Part shown: piece by piece, positions 44,423 to 54,497 of the stretch | Numbering within the stretch: the stretch's first letter is position 1 | Layout of the letters: each line of letters opens with the position of its first letter | NCBI GenBank assembly: GCA_937907395.1 | Contig: CALCII010000012.1 | Coordinates: 124,001-188,000, forward strand | Length of the DNA stretch: 64,000 bases | Direction: 5' to 3' | Source: an uncultured Chitinophagaceae bacterium | Lineage (GTDB): Bacteria > Bacteroidota > Bacteroidia > Chitinophagales > Chitinophagaceae | Position numbers and translations under genes: made by a program | The notes under the pieces: generated by a model | What the model was told of the DNA's origin: nothing | Database searches by the model: none | What the model saw: only the letters and a program-made list of their open reading frames with translations

Positions 44423-45535
44423 TTACTCGTATTGATTTCTTACCTGGAACCCTTGTTCTTTGAGCATTTTTTCTCTTCTGAAAATATCCAGATCTGCCTG
44501 TACCATTTCTTTCACCAATGCATTGAGATCATATTTAGGCTGCCATCCTAATTTTGTTTTTGCTTTTGTGGGATCGCCAATGAGCAATTCCACTTCGGTG
44601 GGGCGATAGTAACGTGGATCCACGCTTACCACTTCTGTACCCGGCTTCAGCTGAACATCAGGATTCGAGCAGGAAACCACATAGCCTTTTTCATCTTCAT
44701 CTTTTCCTTTGAACTCCAGTTCAATTCCTGCTTCTGCAAATGCCATCTTCACAAACTGTCTTACTTCTGTTGTAATGCCGGTTGCAATCACATAGTCTTC
44801 TGCCACATCCTGCTGAAGAATCAACCACATTGCTTCCACATAATCTTTTGCATGGCCCCAGTCACGTTGTGCATTTAAATTTCCCAACCAGAGTTTATCC
44901 TGTAATCCCATTGCAATTTTTGCAGCGGCCCTTGTGATTTTACGGGTTACAAATGTTTCGCCACGTAAAGGAGATTCATGATTAAACAGGATACCATTGC
45001 AGGCAAACATATTGTATGCTTCACGGTAGTTCACTGTAATCCAGTAAGCATAAAGTTTTGCAACTCCATAAGGAGAACGGGGATAGAAAGGTGTTTTTTC
45101 TGACTGTGGCACTTCCTGTACCAAACCGTACAATTCTGAAGTGGAAGCCTGGTAAATTTTTGTTTTTTGAGTGAGTCCCAACAAACGAACAGCCTCAAGT
45201 ATTCTCAATGTACCAATGCCATCTGCATTCGCTGTATACTCAGGAGTATCAAAGCTCACTTTCACATGGCTCATTGCGCCAAGGTTATATATTTCATCGG
45301 GTTGCACTTCCTGGATAATACGAATGAGGTTGGTACTATCAGAAAGATCACCGTAATGCAGCACAAAGTGACGGTTGTTTACATGCGGATCTTCATATAA
45401 ATGGTCGATACGCTCTGTATTGAACAGGGAACTTCTGCGTTTGATGCCATGCACTTCATACCCTTTTTTAAGCAGCAGTTCAGAAAGATAGGCACCGTCC
45501 TGTCCGGTTACGCCTGTAATAAGAGCTTTTTTCAT
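44423..45535 (-). CDS. gmd: GDP-mannose 4,6-dehydratase
   Basis: A 370-residue SDR dehydratase making GDP-4-keto-6-deoxy-D-mannose. N-terminal ITGVTGQDGAYLSELLLKKG; catalytic Y-x3-K in PRSPYGVAKLYAYWITVNY; NHESPLRGETFVTRKITRA and LGNLNAQRDWGHAKDYVEAM are Gmd signatures. It forms the first step to GDP-fucose, with fcl directly after it. Confidence 0.97.
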   Translation of the reverse strand: MKKALITGVTGQDGAYLSELLLKKGYEVHGIKRRSSLFNTERIDHLYEDPHVNNRHFVLHYGDLSDSTNLIRIIQEVQPDEIYNLGAMSHVKVSFDTPEYTANADGIGTLRILEAVRLLGLTQKTKIYQASTSELYGLVQEVPQSEKTPFYPRSPYGVAKLYAYWITVNYREAYNMFACNGILFNHESPLRGETFVTRKITRAAAKIAMGLQDKLWLGNLNAQRDWGHAKDYVEAMWLILQQDVAEDYVIATGITTEVRQFVKMAFAEAGIELEFKGKDEDEKGYVVSCSNPDVQLKPGTEVVSVDPRYYRPTEVELLIGDPTKAKTKLGWQPKYDLNALVKEMVQADLDIFRREKMLKEQGFQVRNQYE

Positions 45536-45574
45536 TTTTATTGTCGTTTATTAATTGAATCAGAAAATTGTTTG

Positions 45575-46336
45575 CTACGAACTTCTTCTTTTCCAGAATT
45601 CCTGCACTTTTACGAAGTACCGGGAATAAAGGCGAAGATAACTTGAAGGAAACTTATGTTCCTTTAAAATCTGTTTGATTTCCTTGTTGATGAGAAAAGT
45701 GCTGCCAATTCCACGGGTACTTTTGCCTCCCATATTCATCTTTACCATCATTTTGGGTATATATACTGCATGAAGCTGATGCTTTTTTAAGTAACGTAGC
45801 AACAGGTCAAAGTCGGCAGCAATTTCCATGTCTGTCCGATATAATCCGTACTGGTCAAAGAATTTTTTATAGCAGAAAAAAGTGGGGTGTGCCGGCATGA
45901 ATCCATACTTGAATAAACCCGGATGAAAGGAAGCGGATGAGTAATACCTAACGATACGATTGGTATTGGCTGCATTCACAAATCCAACATCGCCGTATAT
46001 ACAATCCACGGCGGGATTTTTCACAAACCCGGCAACAATTTCATGTATCACATTTTCATCAGAGAACTCATCATCAGCATGAAGAATTCCCACCACATCG
46101 CCCGATGCCATACGAATACCTTTATTCAAAGCATCGTACATACCTTTATCTTTTTCGGATACAAAGCCCGACAACCGGTGCCGGTACTTCTCCACCAGTT
46201 CTTTTGTACCATCTGTGGAAGCACCATCTACAATGATATATTCTATATCGGGATACGTTTGTCCCAATACAGATTGAATAGCCCTTTCAATTGTGGCCAC
46301 CCGGTTATATACAACTGTAATAATTGAAACCTTCAT
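45575..46336 (-). CDS. GT2-family glycosyltransferase
   Basis: A 253-residue inverting GT-A enzyme. The start at ATG 46336 gives MKVSIITVVYNRVATIERAI; the longer frame to 46402 runs into the preceding gene. Motifs DGASTDGTKELVEKY and the metal-binding LHADDEF are intact. It follows the carbamoyltransferase gene by 5 bp. Donor sugar unknown. Confidence 0.88.
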   Translation of the reverse strand: MKVSIITVVYNRVATIERAIQSVLGQTYPDIEYIIVDGASTDGTKELVEKYRHRLSGFVSEKDKGMYDALNKGIRMASGDVVGILHADDEFSDENVIHEIVAGFVKNPAVDCIYGDVGFVNAANTNRIVRYYSSASFHPGLFKYGFMPAHPTFFCYKKFFDQYGLYRTDMEIAADFDLLLRYLKKHQLHAVYIPKMMVKMNMGGKSTRGIGSTFLINKEIKQILKEHKFPSSYLRLYSRYFVKVQEFWKRRSS

Positions 46337-46341
46337 AAACA

Positions 46342-48069
46342 CTAACGTTCCACCACAATATTTTCCATCACCAGCATATCCATTTGCGTACGCAGAAAAC
46401 AATCCAAAGCTTCTGCAGGTGAGTTTACAATAGGTTCATTTTCGTTAAAGGAGGTGTTCAATAAAATGGGCACACCTGTTTTTTCACGAAACTTACTGAT
46501 CAGTGCATGATAGCGTGCAGAAACAGTTGCATCCACAGATTGCAAACGACCGGTACCATCCACATGTGTTACCGCCGGAATGGCAGCACGTTTTTCTTCA
46601 CGTATAGGAAATACTTTTTCCATAAACGGAACCACATCGTTCACTGTAAAATATTCATCTACGTATTCCTTGAGAATGGATGGTGCGAAGGGACGGAAAC
46701 TTTCCCTGCGTTTGATTTTTGCATTCAGTAAATCCTTTGCATCCAAACGCCTTGGATCGGCAAGGATGGAACGGCCACCTAAGGCCCTTGGCCCAAATTC
46801 ACTTCTGCCGCTGAACCAACCCACCACACCTGCATTTACCAGGCGATTGGCTACATAATCGTACAGTTCGGCATCTTCCAGTTTTTTATACTGAATGTTT
46901 TTTGATTGCAGGTACTGCTCTATTTCATCATTGCTGAAATGGCTTCCTGTATACGCCGACCAGATGGCAGGTTTACGGGGCTGTTTCAACTCCTGGTTGT
47001 ATACATAAAGAGCGGCACCCATCGATATGCCGGCATCGTGCCCTGCACTTGGAATATATACTTCTTTAAATGGAGTGTTGCGGGTGATTTTTCCATTGGC
47101 AACAGAGTTTTGCGCCACACCACCTGCAATACATACTTTATCCAGTCCTGTTCTTTTGTGAAGATGAGTAAGAATATGAAAGATCAGTTCTTCTGTAAAC
47201 CGTTGCACACTTGCTGCCATGTCTTTATGGAACTGTGTGAGTTCTTCGCCTTTTTGTCTTGCCGGACCAAGCTTCGAAACAAAATGATCTGTAAACAATG
47301 TTTCAACAACCGGAATATGATCTTCTCCGTAGGATATAATTCCTTTTTTAGGATTGCGGAAATAATCCAGATTTAAACGAAAGAGGCCGTCGTCTGTAAA
47401 TTGAACAAGATCTCTGAGTTGTTCAACATATTTTGCTTCACCATATGGCGCCAATCCCATTACTTTATATTCATCACCATAATGCGGGAAGCCCAGCCAT
47501 TGCGTACAGGCCGAGTAAAAGATACCTGCAGAATGCGGAAAATCCACACTATCAATCACTTTAAAGTGATTGCCTTTTCCCACACCAATCATTGTGGTAG
47601 TAAAATCGCCCGATCCATCAATTGACAACAAAGCGGCTTCTTCAAAAGGAGACGCAAAAAAAGCGGAGGCCAGATGACTTCTGTGATGCTCCACATTATG
47701 TATCTTCCTGCGAATAGTTTCTTTATCAATCGTTGCTATTTGCAGAAACTCTTCTTCGAGAGAAGCTACTTTCTTTGCATTACCCAGGCGATTCTTTACG
47801 GCTGCAAATCCGCCACCCGGATTTTTTGCGAGGAACAACAGTTTTCGTCCCAGTTTTGCCCAGGGATCACGACCAATAGCAATATGGTCTACCTGCTCCA
47901 GCGTAACACCTGCTTCTTTTAAACAAAACTCAATGGCAAGGGATGGAAATCCTGCCCAATGCTTCACCCTTCTGAATCGTTCTTCTTCAATTGCGGCTAC
48001 CATGACACCATCTACAAAAATAGCAGCACTGCTATCTGCATGGTAGGCATTAATTCCTAGTACAATCAT
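46342..48069 (-). CDS. NodU/CmcH-family carbamoyltransferase
   Basis: A 575-residue enzyme that transfers a carbamoyl group from carbamoyl phosphate to a hydroxyl, via carbamoyl-AMP. The N-terminal Kae1-like domain has GINAYHADSSAAIFVDG and NVEHHRSHLASAFF; VCIAGGVAQNSVANG is the glycine-rich site. The C-terminal half has FSGRSEFGPRALGGRSILADP and RESFRPFAPSIL. In this locus it probably O-carbamoylates a sugar of the polysaccharide. It has its own promoter-like box upstream. Confidence 0.92.
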   Translation of the reverse strand: MIVLGINAYHADSSAAIFVDGVMVAAIEEERFRRVKHWAGFPSLAIEFCLKEAGVTLEQVDHIAIGRDPWAKLGRKLLFLAKNPGGGFAAVKNRLGNAKKVASLEEEFLQIATIDKETIRRKIHNVEHHRSHLASAFFASPFEEAALLSIDGSGDFTTTMIGVGKGNHFKVIDSVDFPHSAGIFYSACTQWLGFPHYGDEYKVMGLAPYGEAKYVEQLRDLVQFTDDGLFRLNLDYFRNPKKGIISYGEDHIPVVETLFTDHFVSKLGPARQKGEELTQFHKDMAASVQRFTEELIFHILTHLHKRTGLDKVCIAGGVAQNSVANGKITRNTPFKEVYIPSAGHDAGISMGAALYVYNQELKQPRKPAIWSAYTGSHFSNDEIEQYLQSKNIQYKKLEDAELYDYVANRLVNAGVVGWFSGRSEFGPRALGGRSILADPRRLDAKDLLNAKIKRRESFRPFAPSILKEYVDEYFTVNDVVPFMEKVFPIREEKRAAIPAVTHVDGTGRLQSVDATVSARYHALISKFREKTGVPILLNTSFNENEPIVNSPAEALDCFLRTQMDMLVMENIVVER

Positions 48070-48093
48070 TGTTTGCTTTTATGAAAATTTGCG

Positions 48094-48101
48094 CAAATAT
48101 A
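48094..48101 (-). promoter_or_regulatory. Internal promoter of the polysaccharide locus
   Basis: TATATTTG on the minus strand matches TAnnTTTG, 25 bp before the carbamoyltransferase ATG, in the only 54-bp gap of this part of the locus. It could drive the modification and GDP-fucose genes separately. Confidence 0.45.
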
Positions 48102-48123
48102 AGTCCCCTTCAAAGAACAGATA

Positions 48124-49260
48124 TTAGCTGAATAAATTTGTGTATTGCTGTCGCAGTTCTTCCGTCGACAGTTTATTATTAATATACGTTTTAGCTTGCT
48201 GCTGATACTGTTGATAGGTTTCTGCCGGCATAGCTGTAAAAAAAGAAACCGCTGCTGCCATTTCTTCCTGCAGTTGGTTGTAATGAATTGTATAACCGGC
48301 TCCGGCTTCCTGCAAGTGCTTAAAGGGAGTTGTATCTGTCGTAATCACTGGACGGCCTGCACTAAGTGCTTCAACAATGGCATGCCCGAAATTCTCACTC
48401 TCACTGGGCAATATAAATACCTGAATAGCAGATAAAGCTTCCGGGATTTGTATTGGATTTACTTCACCATGCTCAACTACCGATATATTTTCCGGTAATG
48501 ATTTTATTTGAGCCTTGCATTTTGTCCAGTAGGCCTCATCTTTAGCAGGTCCAAACACATGCCAGGTAATTTTTCCTGTAGCCGACTTCAAAACCTCCAT
48601 AACAGCTGCATGGTTTTTCATGGGGCTGATAAGAGCAATAGTGCCTAAGATCAAAGAACCTTCCTGCTTGGCTGGCGGATCTGCAGCCACCACTTTGTTT
48701 GGATAATTTCCTGCAACTGCAATTTTGCATTCACTTCCAAAATAGGATTGTATGATGTGCGCTTCTTTCTGATCCGTTGCATGCCAGGTTAGTTTTTGTT
48801 CTGTTTTGAAAAATTTGAAGACAGAAAAAAACAATTTCTTTTTGAATCCTTTCTGCGCTAGGGCACCTTCGTGCAACATTCCTCTTGCCGAAAGCACCAC
48901 TTTCAACTTCAGTTGAAGAGAATAAATGAGAGGAAGCACATTAAAGAACGGAGAATACATTCCGTTTATAAAAACAATATCCGGATGAAATTCTTTGATA
49001 ACTTGTTTGAGTTCAGCTCTGCTGCTCCAACTATATGACCAGTAGTAAACCTGTGCCATTTCTTCCCAATTCACCCATTGGTTAATGGGAATGCCTGATA
49101 GCGTTGTATGGTCGTTGAGTTCATGTGGTTTACAAACAATACCAAATTCATATTGTTCATGCAGGTTGCGTACAAGATTGACTATAGATTGAACTGGTCC
49201 ACCTGCTTTGAAGGCAGGATAGAAATGATCGTAAAAAACAAGTACCCGTTTCTTGCTCAC
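48124..49260 (-). CDS. GT4-family glycosyltransferase
   Basis: A 378-residue GT-B enzyme. N-terminal KRVLVFYDHFYPAFKAGGPV; donor site SESENFGHAIVEALSAGRPV. I start at GTG 49260, 2 bp after the preceding stop; the longer frame uses a TTG inside the polymerase gene. Acceptor and donor unknown. Confidence 0.87.
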   Translation of the reverse strand: MSKKRVLVFYDHFYPAFKAGGPVQSIVNLVRNLHEQYEFGIVCKPHELNDHTTLSGIPINQWVNWEEMAQVYYWSYSWSSRAELKQVIKEFHPDIVFINGMYSPFFNVLPLIYSLQLKLKVVLSARGMLHEGALAQKGFKKKLFFSVFKFFKTEQKLTWHATDQKEAHIIQSYFGSECKIAVAGNYPNKVVAADPPAKQEGSLILGTIALISPMKNHAAVMEVLKSATGKITWHVFGPAKDEAYWTKCKAQIKSLPENISVVEHGEVNPIQIPEALSAIQVFILPSESENFGHAIVEALSAGRPVITTDTTPFKHLQEAGAGYTIHYNQLQEEMAAAVSFFTAMPAETYQQYQQQAKTYINNKLSTEELRQQYTNLFS

Positions 49261-49262
49261 AA

Positions 49263-50636
49263 TTACAATTTGAGTCGAAGGAAGCGATCGGCGCCCCAAT
49301 AACAAAACCAGATGAAGATGCAGTTTTTAATTAAGGAGTTTACGCACATCAATATATCTGTCTCCACTTGTACAGAGTTGAGGAACAAAATAGGGAACCA
49401 AAGAATAATCGTTGGATGTTTCTTTGCCACACGTAAAATCATGTAAACCGAAAAACTGAAAAACAATCCATAGATGAACATGAAAATAATTCCGCCTGTG
49501 CTTCCAAAGTTTCCATAAGCTTCCCCCATAGGGCCAATATTCATGCTATAGCCTTCGATAATAAACCCGGTGAAACGCTCCATATTTTGTTTACCACCGG
49601 CAATGGGTTTATCTGGCCATAATAATCGGGGCACAAATGATGCAGCAAGAGATTTGAAAATTGTTTCGCCTCCTGCATAAGGAGCCTGTGCAGGAATATG
49701 TACCATTACTTTACCAATAATCATTCCCTGGTTAAACCTGTTTACCATTGGGAAAATATTGTACTTGTCGAAAAACTGTGAGGGGTTTGTAATCCGTTCT
49801 GACAGTAACGAGAAAAATGCTTCTGTTTTTCCCTGCTCACCCTTTCCGTACCATGCCACATCCCTGTAATCCTTTTTTACGCTTTGAAGCAAGAAGATGG
49901 CAAGCATCCCTACAATTACAACGGCGGTCTTTGCACCTCCGCTGATTTTTTGTCCTAATAATAACAACATCACACTCAACACACTTGTGTAAACCAGCTC
50001 TCCAAACATTCCTTGTACAAGTGATTGAGCCAGTACGGTCACTAGTCCGCCAATCAATAGAATCTTTCGGTTAGGAGCATCTGAAAAATAAGTATACAGG
50101 ATACCAACATAAAGTAATTTCCCAAAGAGGTAAGCCACATAATTTAATTCACCAGGAATAAACACCTGTAAAAAACCAGAAACAAACCCTATAATACTTA
50201 ATAATAGCCCAAGGTTCCCTTTTCCTTTCAGATAAGTTTTGATCTGATCAATGTTAAGAAAGAATTGCTTAATAACACTTCGTGAATTCCGGAAAGGGAA
50301 CTTCATTCCAATAATCATGGCAATTACTGCCGGTAACATAAATGAAAAATAGGTGTCGGCTGTAACACCCATATCATACCTCAGGGCAATAACAAAATAG
50401 TCATTATTATAAAAATGAAAAATCACCATTGGCATCAGCAAACACTGGAATAATGCAAGAAGAATAGGAAGATCCAACAACTCATACGACTTGCCAATGG
50501 AGTCAACAAAAGAAAGCAGAAAGTAAACAAATAACGCTACAGAAACCATTTCGGGAAGCAGCAAATCCATAGATGCATCCAGCATAAATGCTGCCACAAT
50601 ACCTAAGATTGAAAAGAATAATTTATTTAACTGCAT
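49263..50636 (-). CDS. Probable polysaccharide polymerase (Wzy-like membrane protein)
   Basis: A 457-residue inner-membrane protein with about 11 to 12 hydrophobic helices and one large hydrophilic loop (about residues 265-345, with ITNPSQFFDKYNIFPMVNRF and FVPRLLWPDKPIAGG). That loop and its RLLWPDKP segment resemble O-antigen/exopolysaccharide repeat-unit polymerases. Wzy proteins are poorly conserved, so this rests on topology and locus. It overlaps the preceding glycosyltransferase by 10 bp. Confidence 0.7.
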   Translation of the reverse strand: MQLNKLFFSILGIVAAFMLDASMDLLLPEMVSVALFVYFLLSFVDSIGKSYELLDLPILLALFQCLLMPMVIFHFYNNDYFVIALRYDMGVTADTYFSFMLPAVIAMIIGMKFPFRNSRSVIKQFFLNIDQIKTYLKGKGNLGLLLSIIGFVSGFLQVFIPGELNYVAYLFGKLLYVGILYTYFSDAPNRKILLIGGLVTVLAQSLVQGMFGELVYTSVLSVMLLLLGQKISGGAKTAVVIVGMLAIFLLQSVKKDYRDVAWYGKGEQGKTEAFFSLLSERITNPSQFFDKYNIFPMVNRFNQGMIIGKVMVHIPAQAPYAGGETIFKSLAASFVPRLLWPDKPIAGGKQNMERFTGFIIEGYSMNIGPMGEAYGNFGSTGGIIFMFIYGLFFSFSVYMILRVAKKHPTIILWFPILFLNSVQVETDILMCVNSLIKNCIFIWFCYWGADRFLRLKL

Positions 50637-51778
50637 ACAACAGACTCAATTGATGAGGCAAGCTTTTGAATTGAATATTTATAATACTCTTCCGGGATCA
50701 TGTTTTTATCAGGGGCACTCATCGCCTCCTTCATTGCCTCAACAAGTTGATCCAGGTTACCACTTTGAAAAATCCTGTTCTGCCCTATAATTCCCAGGTC
50801 TTCTGCACAACCGCATTTAGAGCTTATGATACAAACCTTCCCACATGCCATGGCTTCATTAACAGCAAGCCCCCATGTTTCACCAGGACCAGCTGATGGT
50901 AGTACAAAAACATCAGCCATTCTGTAAATTACGGGCATTTGACTTTGATTTTGAAAATCGAGGAAACACACCCTGTCATCTCCTTGCATAAAATATTTTA
51001 ACTCCTGTTCCAAGTGACCATTGCCCACCAAGATTAACCAGCTCTTTTGATTATTCAGTTTTTTAAATGCCTTACATAATAACAGGGGATTCTTTTTCGG
51101 CTCCATCTTTCCTGCAAATAAAAAAACAAAAGCATCTGCTGGGATGCCCAGCTCTCTTTTACGCTTTTTAGCCTCCAACTCATACCTGCCATCAGTATCA
51201 GCAAAATGCTTATCATCAATTGCATGTGGGCCGAAAACTAATTGATCTTCCCTGACCCCATGTTTTAAAAAATATAGTTTATTGGCTTCTCCTGTATATA
51301 ATGCCCAATCAATATGACGATAGACCCAGCTGAGAAACATTCGTCTGATCATTTTCTTGAGATTAAACCCGGGCATTTCATCAAGCAAGGTTGAATCTCC
51401 ACAAAACAAAACAGGCAATTTTCCTTTAAAATAAAGTAATGCTTTCAAGTGGCTTTGAAAACTCCAGCCTATGATCAAAACAGCATCTGGCTGGTATAAC
51501 AATACACGCTCTTCAAGATTTTTGTTGATGATTCCTTTATAATGACCAGCACCTGGTTGTTTTGAATAGTTATGAATAAACTCAGATTCATATCCATCCA
51601 AAAGTGGGATATCCCAACTGAATTCCCTTTTAAAATCCGGATCATATACATGCCCAGATTCTGTTTGCCCCCATGTGTAAAATACTTTAAGAAGCAGGTG
51701 CTTTCTCACACTAAGCAATCTGAATAATGGAGCATTATACTGTATAGGGTGTGATGTTATTACAGCCAGCTTTTTCAT
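50627..51778 (-). CDS. GT4-family glycosyltransferase (paralogue pair, copy A)
   Basis: A 383-residue GT-B enzyme. It begins KKLAVITSHPIQYNAPLFRL; donor-site GETWGLAVNEAMACGKVCI. It is clearly related along its whole length to the gene just upstream (51778-52926), so the pair arose by tandem duplication. It shares one base with that gene. The pair may add two different sugars in sequence. Confidence 0.88.
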   Translation of the reverse strand: MKKLAVITSHPIQYNAPLFRLLSVRKHLLLKVFYTWGQTESGHVYDPDFKREFSWDIPLLDGYESEFIHNYSKQPGAGHYKGIINKNLEERVLLYQPDAVLIIGWSFQSHLKALLYFKGKLPVLFCGDSTLLDEMPGFNLKKMIRRMFLSWVYRHIDWALYTGEANKLYFLKHGVREDQLVFGPHAIDDKHFADTDGRYELEAKKRKRELGIPADAFVFLFAGKMEPKKNPLLLCKAFKKLNNQKSWLILVGNGHLEQELKYFMQGDDRVCFLDFQNQSQMPVIYRMADVFVLPSAGPGETWGLAVNEAMACGKVCIISSKCGCAEDLGIIGQNRIFQSGNLDQLVEAMKEAMSAPDKNMIPEEYYKYSIQKLASSIESVVCS

Positions 51779-52926
51779 TACATCATTTCCCTTTCTATTG
51801 CTTCTGCAAAGCGGTCAAGAGTAAAAGATTGAATATGTTGAAATGCATTTTTACCATGGATTGATGCTTCCGACCGGGAATTATAATTCATTAGCTTACT
51901 TTTCAACGACTCCATACTGCCAGACTGAAAGATAAAACCTGTTACATTATCTATAATCAATTCAGGTCCGCATCCGCACATATCACTAACAATTGCAGGC
52001 CTGGAACAAGCCATCGCTTCGTTGACACCGAGCCCCCATGTTTCACTCTTGCTTGGCAAAACAAAAACATCTCCTATTCTATAAACCCATGGCATGTCTG
52101 ACTGATTATGGAAAGGCTGAAAAATAATTCTTTTATCCTGCAATGCTACTTCTTTCAATTTCATTTCTTGATCTCCATTTCCAATAAGGAGCAAACGATA
52201 CTTGTCGCCTTTTACTTCCATGAAAGTACGTACTAATAAATCCGTTTGTTTCAAATCATAAAATTTACCCGCATAAAGGAAAACGACAGCATTATCAGGG
52301 ATGCCCAGTCGCAAGCGCTCATTTTGCGCTTTCTGTTCCCACAAAATGGATTCCTGAATGAAGCGGCTATTATCCACCGCATGAAGTGCAGGTTTTAAGC
52401 GTTTGTCATCCAAACCATACTTCAGATAGTATTCTCTGTTATATTTTCCTACAAAAAAGGCACAGCTGACTTTTCTGTATACCCATTTCAACAATATTGT
52501 TTTCAAAGCAGCACTGATTCCTTGGCTTTCATTCAGCAAATGCGAATCTCCCCGAAAAAACAATTTTGTGTTTCCGGGCAAGCACTGCATCACACGTAAA
52601 TGGCTGTACAAACTCCAACGATTTACCATAACTGCATCAAACTTTCCATCCCTTATTTTTTTTAGTAATCCGGGATTCACTACACCAAAAAAACGATTTG
52701 AATCTGGTTTGCGGGAGGTATTCTCCAAAAACTCATATTCATACCCTTCTAACAAAGGAACATCCCATGACCTTGTAATTCCAAATTTTGCATCAAATAC
52801 AGCAGAGGCAGATTGCCCCCATGTATAAAAAACTTTTACATAAATATGTCCGTGTTCATTTAATAAACGGAACATTGGAGCATTATACTGAATAGGATGA
52901 GTTGTTATTATTGCTAATCGTTTCAC
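51778..52926 (-). CDS. GT4-family glycosyltransferase (paralogue pair, copy B)
   Basis: A 382-residue GT-B enzyme starting at GTG with KRLAIITTHPIQYNAPMFRL; donor-site SETWGLGVNEAMACSRPAI. It parallels copy A in VKVFYTWGQ, the SWD-PLL-GYE segment and the CGDS/RGDS loop. Stop and next start overlap at a single A, so translation is coupled. Confidence 0.88.
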   Translation of the reverse strand: MKRLAIITTHPIQYNAPMFRLLNEHGHIYVKVFYTWGQSASAVFDAKFGITRSWDVPLLEGYEYEFLENTSRKPDSNRFFGVVNPGLLKKIRDGKFDAVMVNRWSLYSHLRVMQCLPGNTKLFFRGDSHLLNESQGISAALKTILLKWVYRKVSCAFFVGKYNREYYLKYGLDDKRLKPALHAVDNSRFIQESILWEQKAQNERLRLGIPDNAVVFLYAGKFYDLKQTDLLVRTFMEVKGDKYRLLLIGNGDQEMKLKEVALQDKRIIFQPFHNQSDMPWVYRIGDVFVLPSKSETWGLGVNEAMACSRPAIVSDMCGCGPELIIDNVTGFIFQSGSMESLKSKLMNYNSRSEASIHGKNAFQHIQSFTLDRFAEAIEREMM

Positions 52927-52930
52927 TTAT

Positions 52931-54199
52931 TTATACAATCTGATTGAGCAAGTACACCAATTTTTTTGTAACAGAAAAAGCCGAATATTCCTCAAACTTC
53001 TTCATATCCACATCTTCGGGGCGATAGTCTTTGCAAAAGAGTTTGAACTGATTATAAAATGAATCAAAGGAAGTACTTAATGCAGGTACACCTTCTTCTC
53101 CATTAAAATCCAAAACCAGTCCTGCCTTTGCTGTACGCAGTATCTCAACTGCTGTACTTTTACTGTGCAGGACTGCCATAATTGGCTTACCGCTTAAAAC
53201 AGCCTGATAGGTCTTTGAAGGAGTATAATGTGGCTCTGTACTACCCAGAATAAAAACAGCATCAGCAATTTCCAGGTGAATTAATACATCCAGATAAGGT
53301 ATACGCTTAGGATATTCAAATACAACAGAATTCCACAACCCATATTTCTCCGCCAACGGTTTGATATTATGTCCCTCCGGGTCGTTCGCACTCCTACCTG
53401 TACCTATAAAGTGAAACTCAACGTTTTTAAACAGTAATCCGTTAGAAGAAATTGATTGAAACAATGCTTCTAATGGATGGTATGCCTTAGGAAGCATGGC
53501 ACCTGCGTATACCAATTGAAATTTATCATTCTTCTTAAATAAATAGGGTTGAGCATTCAACTGTTTCACTTTCTCATGATCCAGTTTCTCACCGCCATAC
53601 GGCATAGCTCCAAAGATGCAACTTTCCTCAAGCGCCGGGTTTCTGTCAATGACTCCTTTATAATATCCTTCAGCTACGCCTGTTATTAATGAAGCAGATC
53701 GTACTGCTTTAGGCTCCAGCAACCTGGCTAATCTTGTACTCCACCAATGGCGGGAAAACAACTTGTCGGATCCGGGAAATATATGCACCCACGGGTCAAT
53801 ATAATCAATGCCATATTTAACCCCGGTTTTACGATGAAGGTAAGGCCCGATCAATGAAACATAAAATGAAGGAATAAGAATAAAAACAAAATCAATTTTC
53901 TCTCTCTGCACAATTTCGAGTGCACGTTTACGTAATTGAAAAAAAGAGCGCAAGCCTATATCACCTATCAACCTTGGTTTTGTAACAGCAAATGCTTTTG
54001 CCTTTTCCATTCGCTGACCCTCTGGAAGTAACTTATAAAGATTCCAGTCTAAAGCCTCTTCATAGTAATGCTCATCCACCATTAACACGACTGGCTCCCA
54101 TCCCATGGAAGGCAAATGCTGTGCAAAGAGCCTGGTTCTGTGTACGGCTGCAAGATTGGAGGGTGGATAGTGCGGAGAAACCAGTAAAATTTTTTTCAA
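52931..54199 (-). CDS. Glycosyltransferase, GT-B fold
   Basis: A 422-residue protein beginning KKILLVSPHYPPSNLAAVHR, which is typical of GT4-like proteins with a split N-terminal domain. The C-terminal donor region is weaker (HYTPSKTYQAVLSGKPIMAV, with K-x-Y in place of the first Glu). The start is TTG, 27 bp after the ACP gene. Activity is likely but donor unknown. Confidence 0.8.
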   Translation of the reverse strand: MKKILLVSPHYPPSNLAAVHRTRLFAQHLPSMGWEPVVLMVDEHYYEEALDWNLYKLLPEGQRMEKAKAFAVTKPRLIGDIGLRSFFQLRKRALEIVQREKIDFVFILIPSFYVSLIGPYLHRKTGVKYGIDYIDPWVHIFPGSDKLFSRHWWSTRLARLLEPKAVRSASLITGVAEGYYKGVIDRNPALEESCIFGAMPYGGEKLDHEKVKQLNAQPYLFKKNDKFQLVYAGAMLPKAYHPLEALFQSISSNGLLFKNVEFHFIGTGRSANDPEGHNIKPLAEKYGLWNSVVFEYPKRIPYLDVLIHLEIADAVFILGSTEPHYTPSKTYQAVLSGKPIMAVLHSKSTAVEILRTAKAGLVLDFNGEEGVPALSTSFDSFYNQFKLFCKDYRPEDVDMKKFEEYSAFSVTKKLVYLLNQIV

Positions 54200-54226
54200 C
54201 CTGATTCTATTATACAGTTATAAACC

Positions 54227-54469
54227 TTATTGTTTCTTAAATGCAATTGTATCAATCATCTCACCAACATTGTTCCAACTCTGAATCTCAGCAGTAGTGA
54301 ACCGGATATTAAAATGTCGCTCCAGTGTTACCACCAGTTGAATATGAGTTAACGAGTCCCATTCTGCTATTTGATCTGCTGTCGTTGATTCAGTTAATAC
54401 TATAGATGGATTTTCCATTACTTCAATGAAAACATCATTCATTTGTTTCAATAATTCAGTTCTTTCCAT
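54227..54469 (-). CDS. Acyl carrier protein
   Basis: An 80-residue carrier protein. The phosphopantetheine serine is S39 in EWDSLTHIQLVVTLER; helix 3 region TTAEIQSWNNVGEMID is also typical. It is not in a fatty-acid operon but between an FkbH-like gene and a glycosyltransferase, so it is probably a dedicated carrier for an acyl group put on the polysaccharide. Confidence 0.9.
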   Translation of the reverse strand: MERTELLKQMNDVFIEVMENPSIVLTESTTADQIAEWDSLTHIQLVVTLERHFNIRFTTAEIQSWNNVGEMIDTIAFKKQ

Positions 54470-54497
54470 TTCTGTTAATTTGATGGGATATTATTAT

